From: Rikenellaceae bacterium
GTDB taxonomy: Bacteria > Bacteroidota > Bacteroidia > Bacteroidales > Rikenellaceae
Direction of reading: 5' to 3'
NCBI GenBank assembly: GCA_902362705.1
Contig: CABIXK010000011.1
Location: forward strand, 32,906 to 45,207
Length of the DNA: 12,302 nucleotides
The translations under genes were made by a program, and so were the position numbers. Positions 1-5,674 of this stretch are shown here, in pieces. Each line of letters opens with the position of its first letter. Position 1 is the first letter of the stretch. Below the pieces are notes generated by a model, which worked only from the letters and a program-made list of their open reading frames with translations, did not search any database and had not been told where the DNA came from.

Positions 1-1
1 G

Positions 2-69
2 GGCCGCAGCCACCCCGGGCGAAGGTCCGCTATTCTTGACAGAATATGCGGTCTCCGCTGGCTGCGTCC
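2..69. repeat. Hairpin repeat element, copy 1
   Basis: Nearly continuous inverted repeat. The outer arms GGCCGCAGCCA (2-12) and TGGCTGCGTCC (59-69) pair at 10 of 11 positions. An inner arm GCGAAG pairs with CTCCGC with one mismatch. The tip CCGCTATTCT (27-36), loop TGAC, AGAATATGCGG (41-51) pairs with one bulged T. The outer stem is shared with a second element about 112 bp downstream, including the exact 14-mer CTCCGCTGGCTGCG at 53-66 and 167-180, while the loops differ. There is no T-run on either side, so it does not look like an intrinsic terminator. It resembles a small palindromic dispersed element; family unknown. Confidence 0.6.
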
Positions 70-113
70 GAGAACAAATCTCTTAGCCGGACATTGCAGC
101 GCCAGCTGCGCAG

Positions 114-182
114 CCCGTAGCCACCCCCGGCGGAGGGCTGCTCTGTCGGCGGCGCCTCCCGAGCACCTCCGCTGGCTGCGGG
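114..182. repeat. Hairpin repeat element, copy 2
   Basis: CCCGTAGCCA (114-123) pairs with TGGCTGCGGG (173-182) with one G-T wobble. After a 6-nt C-rich bulge, GCGGAGG (130-136) pairs with CCTCCGC (166-172). This gives 17 bp of stem around a 29-nt loop. The stem and the C-rich bulge match copy 1, whereas the apical part is unrelated. A conserved stem with a variable loop suggests the stem is what is recognised or maintained. Confidence 0.6.
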
Positions 183-232
183 CCGAAAACAGAGATCCAA
201 CCCGGTCGCGGCAGGAAAGAGGAAGCCCACGC

Positions 233-293
233 GATTTTCGATTTTAGAGGAGCAGGTTTGCGCTTAAACGAAGTGGGGCGCGGATGGCTGCAC
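233..293 (+). repeat. 60-nt intergenic repeat unit A (direct)
   Basis: Begins GATTTTCGATTTT and ends GGGGCGCGGATGGCTGCAC. Aligned with unit B it shares the TTTTCGATTT start, a central GTTT-G-GC block and the GGGGCG-GGATGG end, with a divergent middle. The offset to unit B is 62-63 nt, so A and B form an imperfect tandem pair. No protein motif is recognisable in either strand. Confidence 0.5.
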
Positions 294-294
294 G

Positions 295-356
295 GATTTT
301 CGATTTCTACCGAGATAGTTTCGTGCATCGTGAAGAACGGGGCGGATGGGTAGTAC
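295..356 (+). repeat. 60-nt intergenic repeat unit B (direct)
   Basis: Begins GATTTTCGATTTCTACCG and ends GAACGGGGCGGATGGGTAGTAC. It is the left arm of a large inverted repeat with unit C. Positions 297-312 match the reverse complement of 403-418 at 15 of 16 bases, and 335-350 match the reverse complement of 367-382 at 15 of 16. Confidence 0.65.
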
Positions 357-382
357 AAAGGTACGTCCCATTCGCCCCGTTC
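335..382. other. Strong 16-bp hairpin downstream of yebC
   Basis: GAACGGGGCGGATGGG (335-350) faces CCCATTCGCCCCGTTC (367-382), 16 bp with one G-T wobble. The 16-nt loop contains GTAC-AAAG-GTAC, which can add 4 more pairs. It lies about 40 nt past the yebC stop. Read from yebC it is followed by TTCTTCACG rather than a U-run, so it is at best a weak intrinsic terminator. It may instead protect the 3' end of the mRNA or simply be the core of the B/C inverted repeat. Confidence 0.55.
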
Positions 383-419
383 GAGGGATGTGCGGAAATA
401 TCCGGCAGAAATCGAAAAG
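361..419 (-). repeat. 60-nt intergenic repeat unit C (inverted)
   Basis: Read on the minus strand this is a third copy of the unit, from TTTTCGATTTCTGCCG through GAACGGGGCGAATGGG to GTAC. It abuts the yebC stop codon at 421 and so lies in the 3' flank of yebC. It pairs with unit B to form a possible hairpin of about 125 nt. Confidence 0.65.
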
Positions 420-420
420 C

Positions 421-1143
421 CTACTCTTCGGCCTCCTTCATATTGTGGTAAACGTTGGTCACGTCGTCGTCCTCCTCGAGCCGCTCGATGAGCTTCTCGA
501 CCGACTCGCGGCCCTCGGCGTCGAGCTCCTTGCTGTCGACGGGCAGGTAGGCCGACTCGCCCGAGACGATCTCGAAGCCCTTGTCGTCGATCCACTTCTG
601 GATGGCGCCGAAGGCGTCGTAGGAGGCGTAGACGGTGATGCCGTCCTCCTCGGGGTAGAACTCGTCGACGCCCAGGTCGATCATCTCCAGCTCGAGCTCC
701 TCGGGGTCGGCACCCGCCGCCGCACGGAACTTGAAGATGCACTTATGCTCGAACATGAAGCCCACCGAGCCGCTGTTGCCCAGCGTGCCGCCGCACTTGT
801 TGAAGTGCATGCGCACGTTGGCCACCGTGCGGTTGGTGTTGTCGGTGGCGGTCTCCACGAGGAAGGCGATGCCGTGGGGGCCGTAGCCTTCATATACGAC
901 CTCCTTGTAGTCGGCGGCGTCCTTCTCGGTGGCACGCTTGATGGCGCGCTCGACGTTCTCCTTGGGCATGTTCTCGGCCTTGGCGTTCTGCATCAGGATG
1001 CGCAGGCGCGTATTGCCCGAGGGGTCGGGACCGCCGGCCTTGACGGCGATTTCGATCTCCTTGCCGATTTTCGTGAAGACGCGGGCCATGTGCCCCCAGC
1101 GCTTCATCTTCCGCGCTTTGCGGTATTCAAAGGCTCTTCCCAT
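421..1143 (-). CDS. yebC: YebC/PmpR-family translation/regulatory factor
   Basis: 240-residue cytoplasmic protein of the YebC/PmpR family, full length for the family. Family members were long described as DNA-binding transcriptional regulators. More recent work shows some act on ribosomes to relieve stalling at proline stretches; which role applies here cannot be read from sequence. The start MGRAFEYRKARKMKRWGHMA is the usual Bacteroidota form. It is followed by the helical N-terminal domain (GGPDPSGNTRLR, NAKAENMPKENVERAI) and the conserved core block GGTLGNSGSVGFMFEH near residues 118-133. The C-terminus is acidic. The ATG at 1143 is the only sensible start, about 30 nt downstream of a TAnnTTTG promoter. 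It is transcribed alone, away from the VOC operon, and ends at a repeat-rich region. Confidence 0.95.
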   Translation of the reverse strand: MGRAFEYRKARKMKRWGHMARVFTKIGKEIEIAVKAGGPDPSGNTRLRILMQNAKAENMPKENVERAIKRATEKDAADYKEVVYEGYGPHGIAFLVETATDNTNRTVANVRMHFNKCGGTLGNSGSVGFMFEHKCIFKFRAAAGADPEELELEMIDLGVDEFYPEEDGITVYASYDAFGAIQKWIDDKGFEIVSGESAYLPVDSKELDAEGRESVEKLIERLEEDDDVTNVYHNMKEAEE

Positions 1144-1180
1144 GATATGATGTTTTTCGTCGTTGTTTTTTCGAGTGCCA

Positions 1181-1188
1181 CAAAGGTA
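1181..1188 (-). promoter_or_regulatory. yebC promoter -7 element
   Basis: The minus strand reads TACCTTTG, an exact match to the Bacteroidota -7 consensus TAnnTTTG, about 38 nt before the yebC start codon. No convincing -33 TTTG lies 19-21 nt upstream. The setting is an A+T-rich island (about 1150-1260) in otherwise G+C-rich DNA. Confidence 0.6.
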
Positions 1189-1229
1189 TAAAATTCGGTC
1201 CGAAAAATTAAAGATTGAAAATTAAAAAT

Positions 1230-1237
1230 TATTTTTG
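1230..1237 (+). promoter_or_regulatory. VOC-tsaC operon promoter -7 element
   Basis: TATTTTTG matches TAnnTTTG exactly. It lies 22 nt before the ATG at 1260 and is back to back with the yebC promoter, 41 bp away. Its position downstream of the possible ATG at 1215 argues that translation starts at 1260. Confidence 0.6.
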
Positions 1238-1259
1238 CATCGGACAAAACGAAAATTTC

Positions 1260-1640
1260 ATGGAGATCAAGAGCCGATTCGACCATTTCAACATCAACGT
1301 CACCGACCTCGACCGCTCGCTGGCGTTCTACGACCGGGCCCTGGGGCTGAAGGAGGTGGGCCGCAAGGAGGCCGCCGACGGCTCGTTCGTGCTGGTCTAC
1401 CTGGGCGACGGCGAGGGACGCTTCCGCCTCGAGCTGACGTGGCTGAGGGACCACGCCGCCACGCCCTACGAGCTGGGCGAGAACGAGAGCCACCTCTGCC
1501 TGCGCGTGGAGGGCGACTACGCCGCCGTGCGCGAATACCACCGCGCGATGGGGTGCCTCTGCTACGAGAACCACGCGATGGGCCTCTACTTCATCAACGA
1601 CCCCGACGACTACTGGATCGAGGTGCTGCCGATGAAATAA
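1260..1640 (+). CDS. VOC-family glyoxalase I-like metalloenzyme
   Basis: 126 residues, the size of bacterial GloA (lactoylglutathione lyase), with the two beta-alpha-beta-beta-beta halves of the vicinal oxygen chelate fold. All four classical glyoxalase I metal ligands are in place: H9 (FDHFNINVTDLDRS), E58 (RLELTW), H78 (ESHLCLRV) and E121 (DDYWIEVLP). The reading frame could extend to an ATG at 1215, but those 15 residues are A+T-rich and begin upstream of the promoter, so 1260 is preferred. It is the first gene of an apparent operon with tsaC. Bacteroidota generally do not make glutathione, so the physiological substrate is unclear. It could act on methylglyoxal adducts of another thiol or on an unrelated substrate. 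The family is certain; the reaction is not. Confidence 0.85.
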   Translation: MEIKSRFDHFNINVTDLDRSLAFYDRALGLKEVGRKEAADGSFVLVYLGDGEGRFRLELTWLRDHAATPYELGENESHLCLRVEGDYAAVREYHRAMGCLCYENHAMGLYFINDPDDYWIEVLPMK

Positions 1641-1660
1641 CCGAACCGAAACACACACGC

Positions 1661-1677
1661 GCGGAGCGTCGCTCCGC
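1661..1677 (+). other. Perfect hairpin between VOC gene and tsaC
   Basis: GCGGAGC-GTC-GCTCCGC, a 7-bp perfect stem with a 3-nt loop, in the 54-nt gap before tsaC. The flanks are ACACAC-rich and there is no T-run, so termination is unlikely. It may be an mRNA processing or stability site that adjusts tsaC expression relative to the VOC gene. Confidence 0.45.
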
Positions 1678-1694
1678 TCAGACACACCCAATCT

Positions 1695-2285
1695 ATGGCA
1701 AAGAAACCTTCGGACGAAGCCCTGCGGCACGAAGCCGCGCTGGCCGCCGAGACGCTCCGCGCGGGCGGCATCCTGCTCTACCCCACCGACACGGTGTGGG
1801 GCCTGGGCTGCGACGCCACCAACGCCGAGGCGGTGGCGAAGATCTACGCGCTCAAGCGCAGCGAGAACAAGCGATCGATGCTCGTGCTCTGCGCCTCGGC
1901 CGACATGGTCGTGCGCTACATCGACCGCGCGCCCGGCATCGCCTTCGAGGTGATGGAGATGGCCACCTCGCCCCTGACGCTCATCCTGCCGGGGGCGCGG
2001 GGTCTGGCCCCCAACCTCATCCCCGACGAGGGGACGCTCGGCGTGCGCATCCCCGACCACGACTTCTGCCGGCAGCTGCTGCGCACGTTCGGGCGGCCGA
2101 TCGTCTCGACGTCGGCCAACCTCTCGGGCGAAGCGACGCCCGTGGCGCTGCAGGATGTCGCGCGCGAGATCGTCGACGGCACGGACTTCGTCGTCGACCC
2201 CCGCTTCGAGGGGCGCCCCACGCGCAAGGCGTCGTCGATCATCGCCTTCGGCGAGGGGGGCGAGGTGAACATCATACGCGAATAG
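1695..2285 (+). CDS. tsaC: L-threonylcarbamoyladenylate synthase (TsaC/YrdC)
   Basis: Makes threonylcarbamoyl-AMP from threonine, bicarbonate and ATP. This is the first step of the t6A37 modification on tRNAs that read ANN codons; TsaD and partners then transfer the group. It acts in the cytoplasm. The 196 residues form a single Sua5/YciO/YrdC domain without the extra C-terminal Sua5 domain, hence TsaC type. Visible motifs are YPTDTVWGLGCDA (29-41), the basic strand LKRSENKRSM (53-62) where the family usually has KxR and K-P, and STSANLSG (138-145). It is followed after 4 nt by the thioesterase gene, indicating translational coupling in one operon. Confidence 0.93.
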   Translation: MAKKPSDEALRHEAALAAETLRAGGILLYPTDTVWGLGCDATNAEAVAKIYALKRSENKRSMLVLCASADMVVRYIDRAPGIAFEVMEMATSPLTLILPGARGLAPNLIPDEGTLGVRIPDHDFCRQLLRTFGRPIVSTSANLSGEATPVALQDVAREIVDGTDFVVDPRFEGRPTRKASSIIAFGEGGEVNIIRE

Positions 2286-2289
2286 AGAG

Positions 2290-2685
2290 ATGGCCCGCAC
2301 GATCGTCACCCCCATACAGATGCGCTTCTCGGACCTCGATCCGTTCCACCACGTCAACAACGTGGCCCAGCAGATGTATTTCGACGTGGGAAAGAGCGAC
2401 TACTACGAGCGCGTCGCGGGCGAGGAGCTGCTCGCCGACCGCCTGCGCATCGTCACCGTCTCGACCCAGACCTCCTACCTGGGGCAGGTGCGCAGCGGCG
2501 ACCGCCTGACGGTGGAGACCGCGTGCGAGCGGATCGGCACCAAGAGCCTCACGCTCTTCCAGCGGCTCATGGCCGACGGCCAGGTGCGCAGCGAGAGCCG
2601 CTCGGTGATGGTGGCCTTCGACTTCGCGGCCCAGCAGAGCGTCGCCGTGCCCGACCGCTGGCGGCAGCGCATGTTGGAGGAGTGA
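2290..2685 (+). CDS. Hotdog-fold acyl-CoA thioesterase (4HBT, YbgC/FadM-like)
   Basis: 131-residue single hotdog domain of the 4-hydroxybenzoyl-CoA thioesterase family, normal length. The active-site region reads RFSDLDPFHHVNN (12-24). The Asp at 17 is the expected catalytic residue, and HVNN is the typical start of the long central helix. Such enzymes hydrolyse acyl-CoA or acyl-ACP thioesters in the cytoplasm, and the acyl chain cannot be told from sequence. The start codon lies 4 nt after the tsaC stop, with the purine-rich GAGAG just before it. It is the last gene of the operon, with a bidirectional terminator about 30 nt downstream. No functional link to t6A synthesis is evident. Confidence 0.88.
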   Translation: MARTIVTPIQMRFSDLDPFHHVNNVAQQMYFDVGKSDYYERVAGEELLADRLRIVTVSTQTSYLGQVRSGDRLTVETACERIGTKSLTLFQRLMADGQVRSESRSVMVAFDFAAQQSVAVPDRWRQRMLEE

Positions 2686-2713
2686 GCGGGGCGCCGCACT
2701 GTAAACGCGTTGT

Positions 2714-2753
2714 AAAAAAAAGAGGTTGAGCCTTACGAGGTTCAACCTTTTTT
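2714..2753. terminator. Bidirectional intrinsic terminator between convergent operons
   Basis: AGGTTGAGCC (2723-2732), loop TTACGA, GGTTCAACCT (2739-2748) forms a 10-bp stem with one G-T wobble. Six T follow on the plus strand (2748-2753), and eight A precede (2714-2721), giving a U-tract for the minus strand. It can end both the VOC-tsaC-thioesterase and the pdxJ-SGNH-cca transcripts. Confidence 0.9.
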
Positions 2754-2809
2754 CGTCAATCCCGCGCACCCGGCGGGAAGAGATGCGGAGCTTCGGCGGA
2801 GAGGCCCGC

Positions 2810-4210
2810 TCAGAGCTCCTTTTTCGTCATCCCCCGCTCGGCGGCCAGGCGCTCCATCAGGGCATAGGCCGCCGCGTAGTCGTTGGGGATCACGCCGTCG
2901 AGGATGGCGTTCTTGATCGTCTCCTTGATCTCGCCGATCGCGCGGCAGGGTTCGATGCCGTAGACGCGCATGATGATCTCGCCGGTGATCGGAGGCTGGA
3001 AGTTGCGGATGCGGTCGCGCTCTTCGAGATCCTTCATCTTGCGGCGCACCAGTTCGAAATTGTCGAGGTAGCGCCGCACCTTGGCGTCGATGCCCGAGGT
3101 GATGTCGGCCTCGCACAGGGTCATGAGCGCCTCCACGTCGTCGCCCGCCTCGAAGAGCAGGCGCCGCACGGCCGAGTCGGTGACCAGCTCCTCCGAGAGG
3201 ATGATCGGCCGCAGGTGGAGGAAGACCAGCTTCTGCACGAACTTCATGGGCTCGCCCAGGGGGAGCTTGAGGCGGCGGAAGATCGCCGGCACCATCTTCG
3301 AGCCGAGCACCTCGTGGCCGTGGAAGGTCCACCCCACGCGCGGGTCATAGGCCTTGGTGAGCGGCTTGGCGATGTCGTGCAGCACGGCGGCCCATCGGAG
3401 CCACAGATCGTCGGAGCGGCGCGCCACGTTGTCGACGACCTTGAGCGTGTGGACAAAGTTGTCCTTGTGGGCGTGGCGGCCACGCCGCTCGATGCCCCGC
3501 AGGCGGTGCATCTCGGGGAAGATCCGCTCCAGAAGCCCCGTCAGCTCGAGCAGTTCGAAGCCCATCGACGGCACGGGCGAGAGCACGATCTTGTTGAGCT
3601 CCGTGATGATCCGCTCGCGCGAGACTATGGCGATGCGCGCGGCGTTGCGGCGGATCGCATCGAAGGTCTCCTCCTCGATCGTGAAGCCCAGCTGCGCGGC
3701 GAAGCGCACGGCGCGCATCATGCGCAGCGGATCGTCGTCGAAGGTGATGTCGGGGTCGCACGGCGTGCGGATGATGCCCCGCTCGAGGTCGTACATGCCG
3801 TCGAAGGGGTCGACCAGCTCTCCGAAAGTCTCCTCGTTGAGTGACCAGGCCAGGGCGTTGATCGTGAAGTCGCGGCGCCGCTGGTCGTCCTCGAGCGTGC
3901 CCGCCTCGACCTGCGGCTTACGCGAGTCGCGGGTGTAGGATTCGCGGCGCGCGCCGACGAACTCGACCTCGGTGCCGCCGGCGCGGACCATGGCCGTGCC
4001 GAAGGTCTTGAAGACCGACACGCGGGCGTGCAGCTCGCGCCCCAGCGCCTCGGCCAGGGCGATGCCGCTGCCCACGACCACCACGTCGATGTCGGTCGAG
4101 GGACGGCCCAGGTAGTGGTCGCGCACGTAGCCGCCCACGACATAGGCATCGACGCCCTGGGCGTCGGCCAGGCGCGCGATGCGGCGGAAAATGGGATCGG
4201 AGAGCGGCAC
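2810..4210 (-). CDS. cca: CCA tRNA nucleotidyltransferase (HD domain)
   Basis: Adds or repairs the 3' CCA end of tRNA from CTP and ATP without a nucleic acid template. 466 residues, class II type. The nucleotidyltransferase head carries GGYVRD (26-31) and the metal-binding D40-I-D42; RRRDFTINA (111-119) is the base-recognition and neck signature. The neck/body follows, then an HD phosphohydrolase domain (H254, H278-D279) as in many bacterial CCA enzymes. Some bacteria split CC- and A-addition between two paralogues; only one gene is visible here. The start is GTG, 3 nt after the TAG of the upstream SGNH gene; no in-frame ATG lies nearby, and the GG-RD motif fixes the start to about here. Third gene of the pdxJ operon, so probably translated by reinitiation. 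Confidence 0.93.
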   Translation of the reverse strand: MPLSDPIFRRIARLADAQGVDAYVVGGYVRDHYLGRPSTDIDVVVVGSGIALAEALGRELHARVSVFKTFGTAMVRAGGTEVEFVGARRESYTRDSRKPQVEAGTLEDDQRRRDFTINALAWSLNEETFGELVDPFDGMYDLERGIIRTPCDPDITFDDDPLRMMRAVRFAAQLGFTIEEETFDAIRRNAARIAIVSRERIITELNKIVLSPVPSMGFELLELTGLLERIFPEMHRLRGIERRGRHAHKDNFVHTLKVVDNVARRSDDLWLRWAAVLHDIAKPLTKAYDPRVGWTFHGHEVLGSKMVPAIFRRLKLPLGEPMKFVQKLVFLHLRPIILSEELVTDSAVRRLLFEAGDDVEALMTLCEADITSGIDAKVRRYLDNFELVRRKMKDLEERDRIRNFQPPITGEIIMRVYGIEPCRAIGEIKETIKNAILDGVIPNDYAAAYALMERLAAERGMTKKEL

Positions 4211-4213
4211 GGG

Positions 4214-4867
4214 CTAACGGATGTAAGGTGCGACGGCGTCGCGCCAGACGAGGTACCCCTCGCCCGTCAGATGCAGGCCGTCGTTGGTATAACGTTTGTC
4301 GAGAAGCCCCGTCGCGTCCGCCAGACGCGAGGCCAGGTCGACGTAGACGACGCCGCGCCGCCCGCGGCACAGCGCCTCGACGAGGCGGTTCGTCTCGGCG
4401 ATCTCGGCCTTGCGCTTCCAGTGGCCCCACGAGGCGCCGGGGATGTCGCGGTCGTTGACCGGCAGGATGCTCTGCACGTAGATGCGCGTGCGGGGCGAGG
4501 CGGCGGCGAAGCGGTCGAGCAGCGCGGCCACGTCGGCGGCCACCTCGCGGGGCGTGCGCCCGGCGGCCAGGTCGTTGACCCCGATCATGAGGAAGAGCTT
4601 GCGCGGACGGCCCGCGAGGATCGGGTCGAGGCGGCCGAGCAGCCAATCGGCGCGATCGCCGCTGATGCCGCGGTTGAGCACGCGGCGGCGGCCGAAGAGC
4701 TCCGACCACTCGCAGCCGTCGGTGATGCTGTTGCCCAGGAAGACGACGTCGCACCGGCGCACCGGCAGCTGCTCGAAAAGGCTGCGGCGCTGGTAATTGT
4801 ATGCGCCCTGCGCGAAGGCGGAGGCGGCGAGCAGCAGGGCCGCCGCAAGAAGAAGCGTGCGTTTCAT
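4214..4867 (-). CDS. Secreted SGNH/GDSL-type esterase
   Basis: 217 residues with a type I signal peptide (MKRTLLLAAALLLAASAFAQ, about residues 1-20), so periplasmic or outer-surface. All SGNH blocks are present: GNSITDG with nucleophile S47, NRGISGD with oxyanion G70, IGVND with N98, and DGLHLTGEGY with D196 and H199 completing the triad. It belongs to the branch with platelet-activating-factor acetylhydrolase-like and carbohydrate O-deacetylase members. In gut Bacteroidota such proteins often remove acetyl groups from glycans or sialic acids, but the substrate is not deducible here. It begins 11 nt after pdxJ and ends 3 nt before cca, an unusual setting for a secreted hydrolase and one that gives no functional hint. 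Confidence 0.88.
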   Translation of the reverse strand: MKRTLLLAAALLLAASAFAQGAYNYQRRSLFEQLPVRRCDVVFLGNSITDGCEWSELFGRRRVLNRGISGDRADWLLGRLDPILAGRPRKLFLMIGVNDLAAGRTPREVAADVAALLDRFAAASPRTRIYVQSILPVNDRDIPGASWGHWKRKAEIAETNRLVEALCRGRRGVVYVDLASRLADATGLLDKRYTNDGLHLTGEGYLVWRDAVAPYIR

Positions 4868-4878
4868 CGGTTCGCGGT

Positions 4879-5589
4879 TCAGAGCTGGCGCCGGTAGAGC
4901 GCCACGGTGTTCTCCATGCCGTAGCGCCAGGCGTCACACACCAGCGCGTGGCCGATCGACACCTCGTCGGTCCAGGGGATACGCTCCAGATAGTAGCGCA
5001 GGTTGTCGAGCGAGAGGTCGTGGCCCGCGTTGAGCCCCAGCCCCTGCCGGCGCGCCTCCTCGGCCGCCGCGACATAGGGGGCCACGGCCGCCTCGCGGTC
5101 GGCGGCATAGCCGCGGGCGTAGCCCTCGGTGTAGAGCTCCACGCGGTCGGCGCCGCACGCCGCGGCCCCGGCCACCATGGCCGGATCGGGGTCGACGAAG
5201 ATCGAGACGCGGATGCCCCGCTCGCGGAATCGGGCGGCGACGTCGGCCAGGAACGCACGGTGGACGAGGGTATCCCATCCGGCATTCGACGTGAGCGCGT
5301 CGGGGGCGTCGGGCACCAGCGTCACCTGCGCCGGACGGCTCTCCAGCACCAGGTCGACGAACTCGGGCGTGGGGTTGCCCTCGACGTTGAGCTCCGTGCG
5401 CAGCACGCCTTTGAGGTCGTGCACGTCGTCGTAGCGGATGTGGCGCGCGTCGGGCCGCGGGTGGACCGTGATGCCGTCGGCGCCGAAGCGCTCGATCTCC
5501 AGCGCCGCCCGCACCAGGTCGGGACGGCCTCCGCCGCGGGCGTTGCGCACCAGGGCGATCTTATTGATGTTGACGCTCAGTTTTGTCAT
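4879..5589 (-). CDS. pdxJ: Pyridoxine 5'-phosphate synthase PdxJ
   Basis: Condenses 1-deoxyxylulose 5-phosphate with 3-amino-2-oxopropyl phosphate to pyridoxine 5'-phosphate, the last ring-forming step of the DXP-dependent vitamin B6 route. Cytoplasmic TIM barrel of 236 residues, normal length. Visible active-site segments are SVNINKIA (5-12), [12 protein letters not shown] (41-52) with H43, R45 and H50, ELNVEGNP with E70, and NAGHDL (187-192) with H190. The frame stays open upstream to 5778, but the family N-terminus MTKLSVN begins at the ATG at 5589. First gene of the minus-strand pdxJ-SGNH-cca operon and divergent from nadK. Confidence 0.95.
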   Translation of the reverse strand: MTKLSVNINKIALVRNARGGGRPDLVRAALEIERFGADGITVHPRPDARHIRYDDVHDLKGVLRTELNVEGNPTPEFVDLVLESRPAQVTLVPDAPDALTSNAGWDTLVHRAFLADVAARFRERGIRVSIFVDPDPAMVAGAAACGADRVELYTEGYARGYAADREAAVAPYVAAAEEARRQGLGLNAGHDLSLDNLRYYLERIPWTDEVSIGHALVCDAWRYGMENTVALYRRQL

Positions 5590-5597
5590 AAAAACGT

Positions 5598-5605
5598 TAT
5601 CTTTG
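5598..5605 (+). promoter_or_regulatory. nadK promoter -7 element
   Basis: TATCTTTG matches TAnnTTTG exactly. It predicts a start of transcription near 5610 and a leader of about 65 nt before nadK. It sits only 9 bp before the pdxJ start codon on the other strand. Confidence 0.6.
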
Positions 5606-5609
5606 CCTG

Positions 5610-5640
5610 ACGTCTCGGCGCCGCACGGGCGCGAAGACGT
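5610..5640. promoter_or_regulatory. Dyad/hairpin shared by nadK and pdxJ leaders
   Basis: ACGTCT (5610-5615) pairs with AGACGT (5635-5640). After a 2x2 internal loop, GCGCC (5618-5622) pairs with GGCGC (5628-5632) around GCACG. It lies between two opposed promoters, so it would appear in both RNA leaders or serve as an operator. No known riboswitch motif is recognised. Confidence 0.45.
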
Positions 5641-5642
5641 GG

Positions 5643-5650
5643 TAAAGTTA
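5643..5650 (-). promoter_or_regulatory. Possible pdxJ promoter -7 element
   Basis: The minus strand reads TAACTTTA, one base off TAnnTTTG, about 55 nt before the pdxJ ATG. An A-run lies just upstream on that strand. Weaker than the other promoters listed. Confidence 0.35.
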
Positions 5651-5674
5651 CGTTTTTTTTCCAATACTCCGCCG

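Noticed and set aside
1..420. tRNA, riboswitch or CRISPR array in the left edge
   Set aside because: There is no cloverleaf with a T-loop, no recognisable riboswitch core, and the repeats are imperfect, few and partly inverted, unlike CRISPR repeats.
83..742. Minus-strand frame of 219 codons reaching from the yebC region through the left-edge repeats
   Set aside because: It overlaps yebC in another frame, its composition is Arg/Pro-rich as expected from out-of-frame G+C-rich DNA, and its left part runs through the hairpin repeats.
1215..1259. N-terminal extension of the VOC protein from the ATG at 1215
   Set aside because: It lies upstream of the TATTTTTG promoter box, is A+T-rich, and adds residues absent from glyoxalase I proteins.
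1104..2360. 418-codon minus-strand frame over the VOC and tsaC genes
   Set aside because: It opposes two clearly recognised genes and a promoter island, and has no family resemblance.
5438..5674. N-terminal extension of NadK by 79 residues
   Set aside because: The region is antisense to the start of pdxJ and upstream of the nadK promoter; the family begins with the beta strand at MRILLF.
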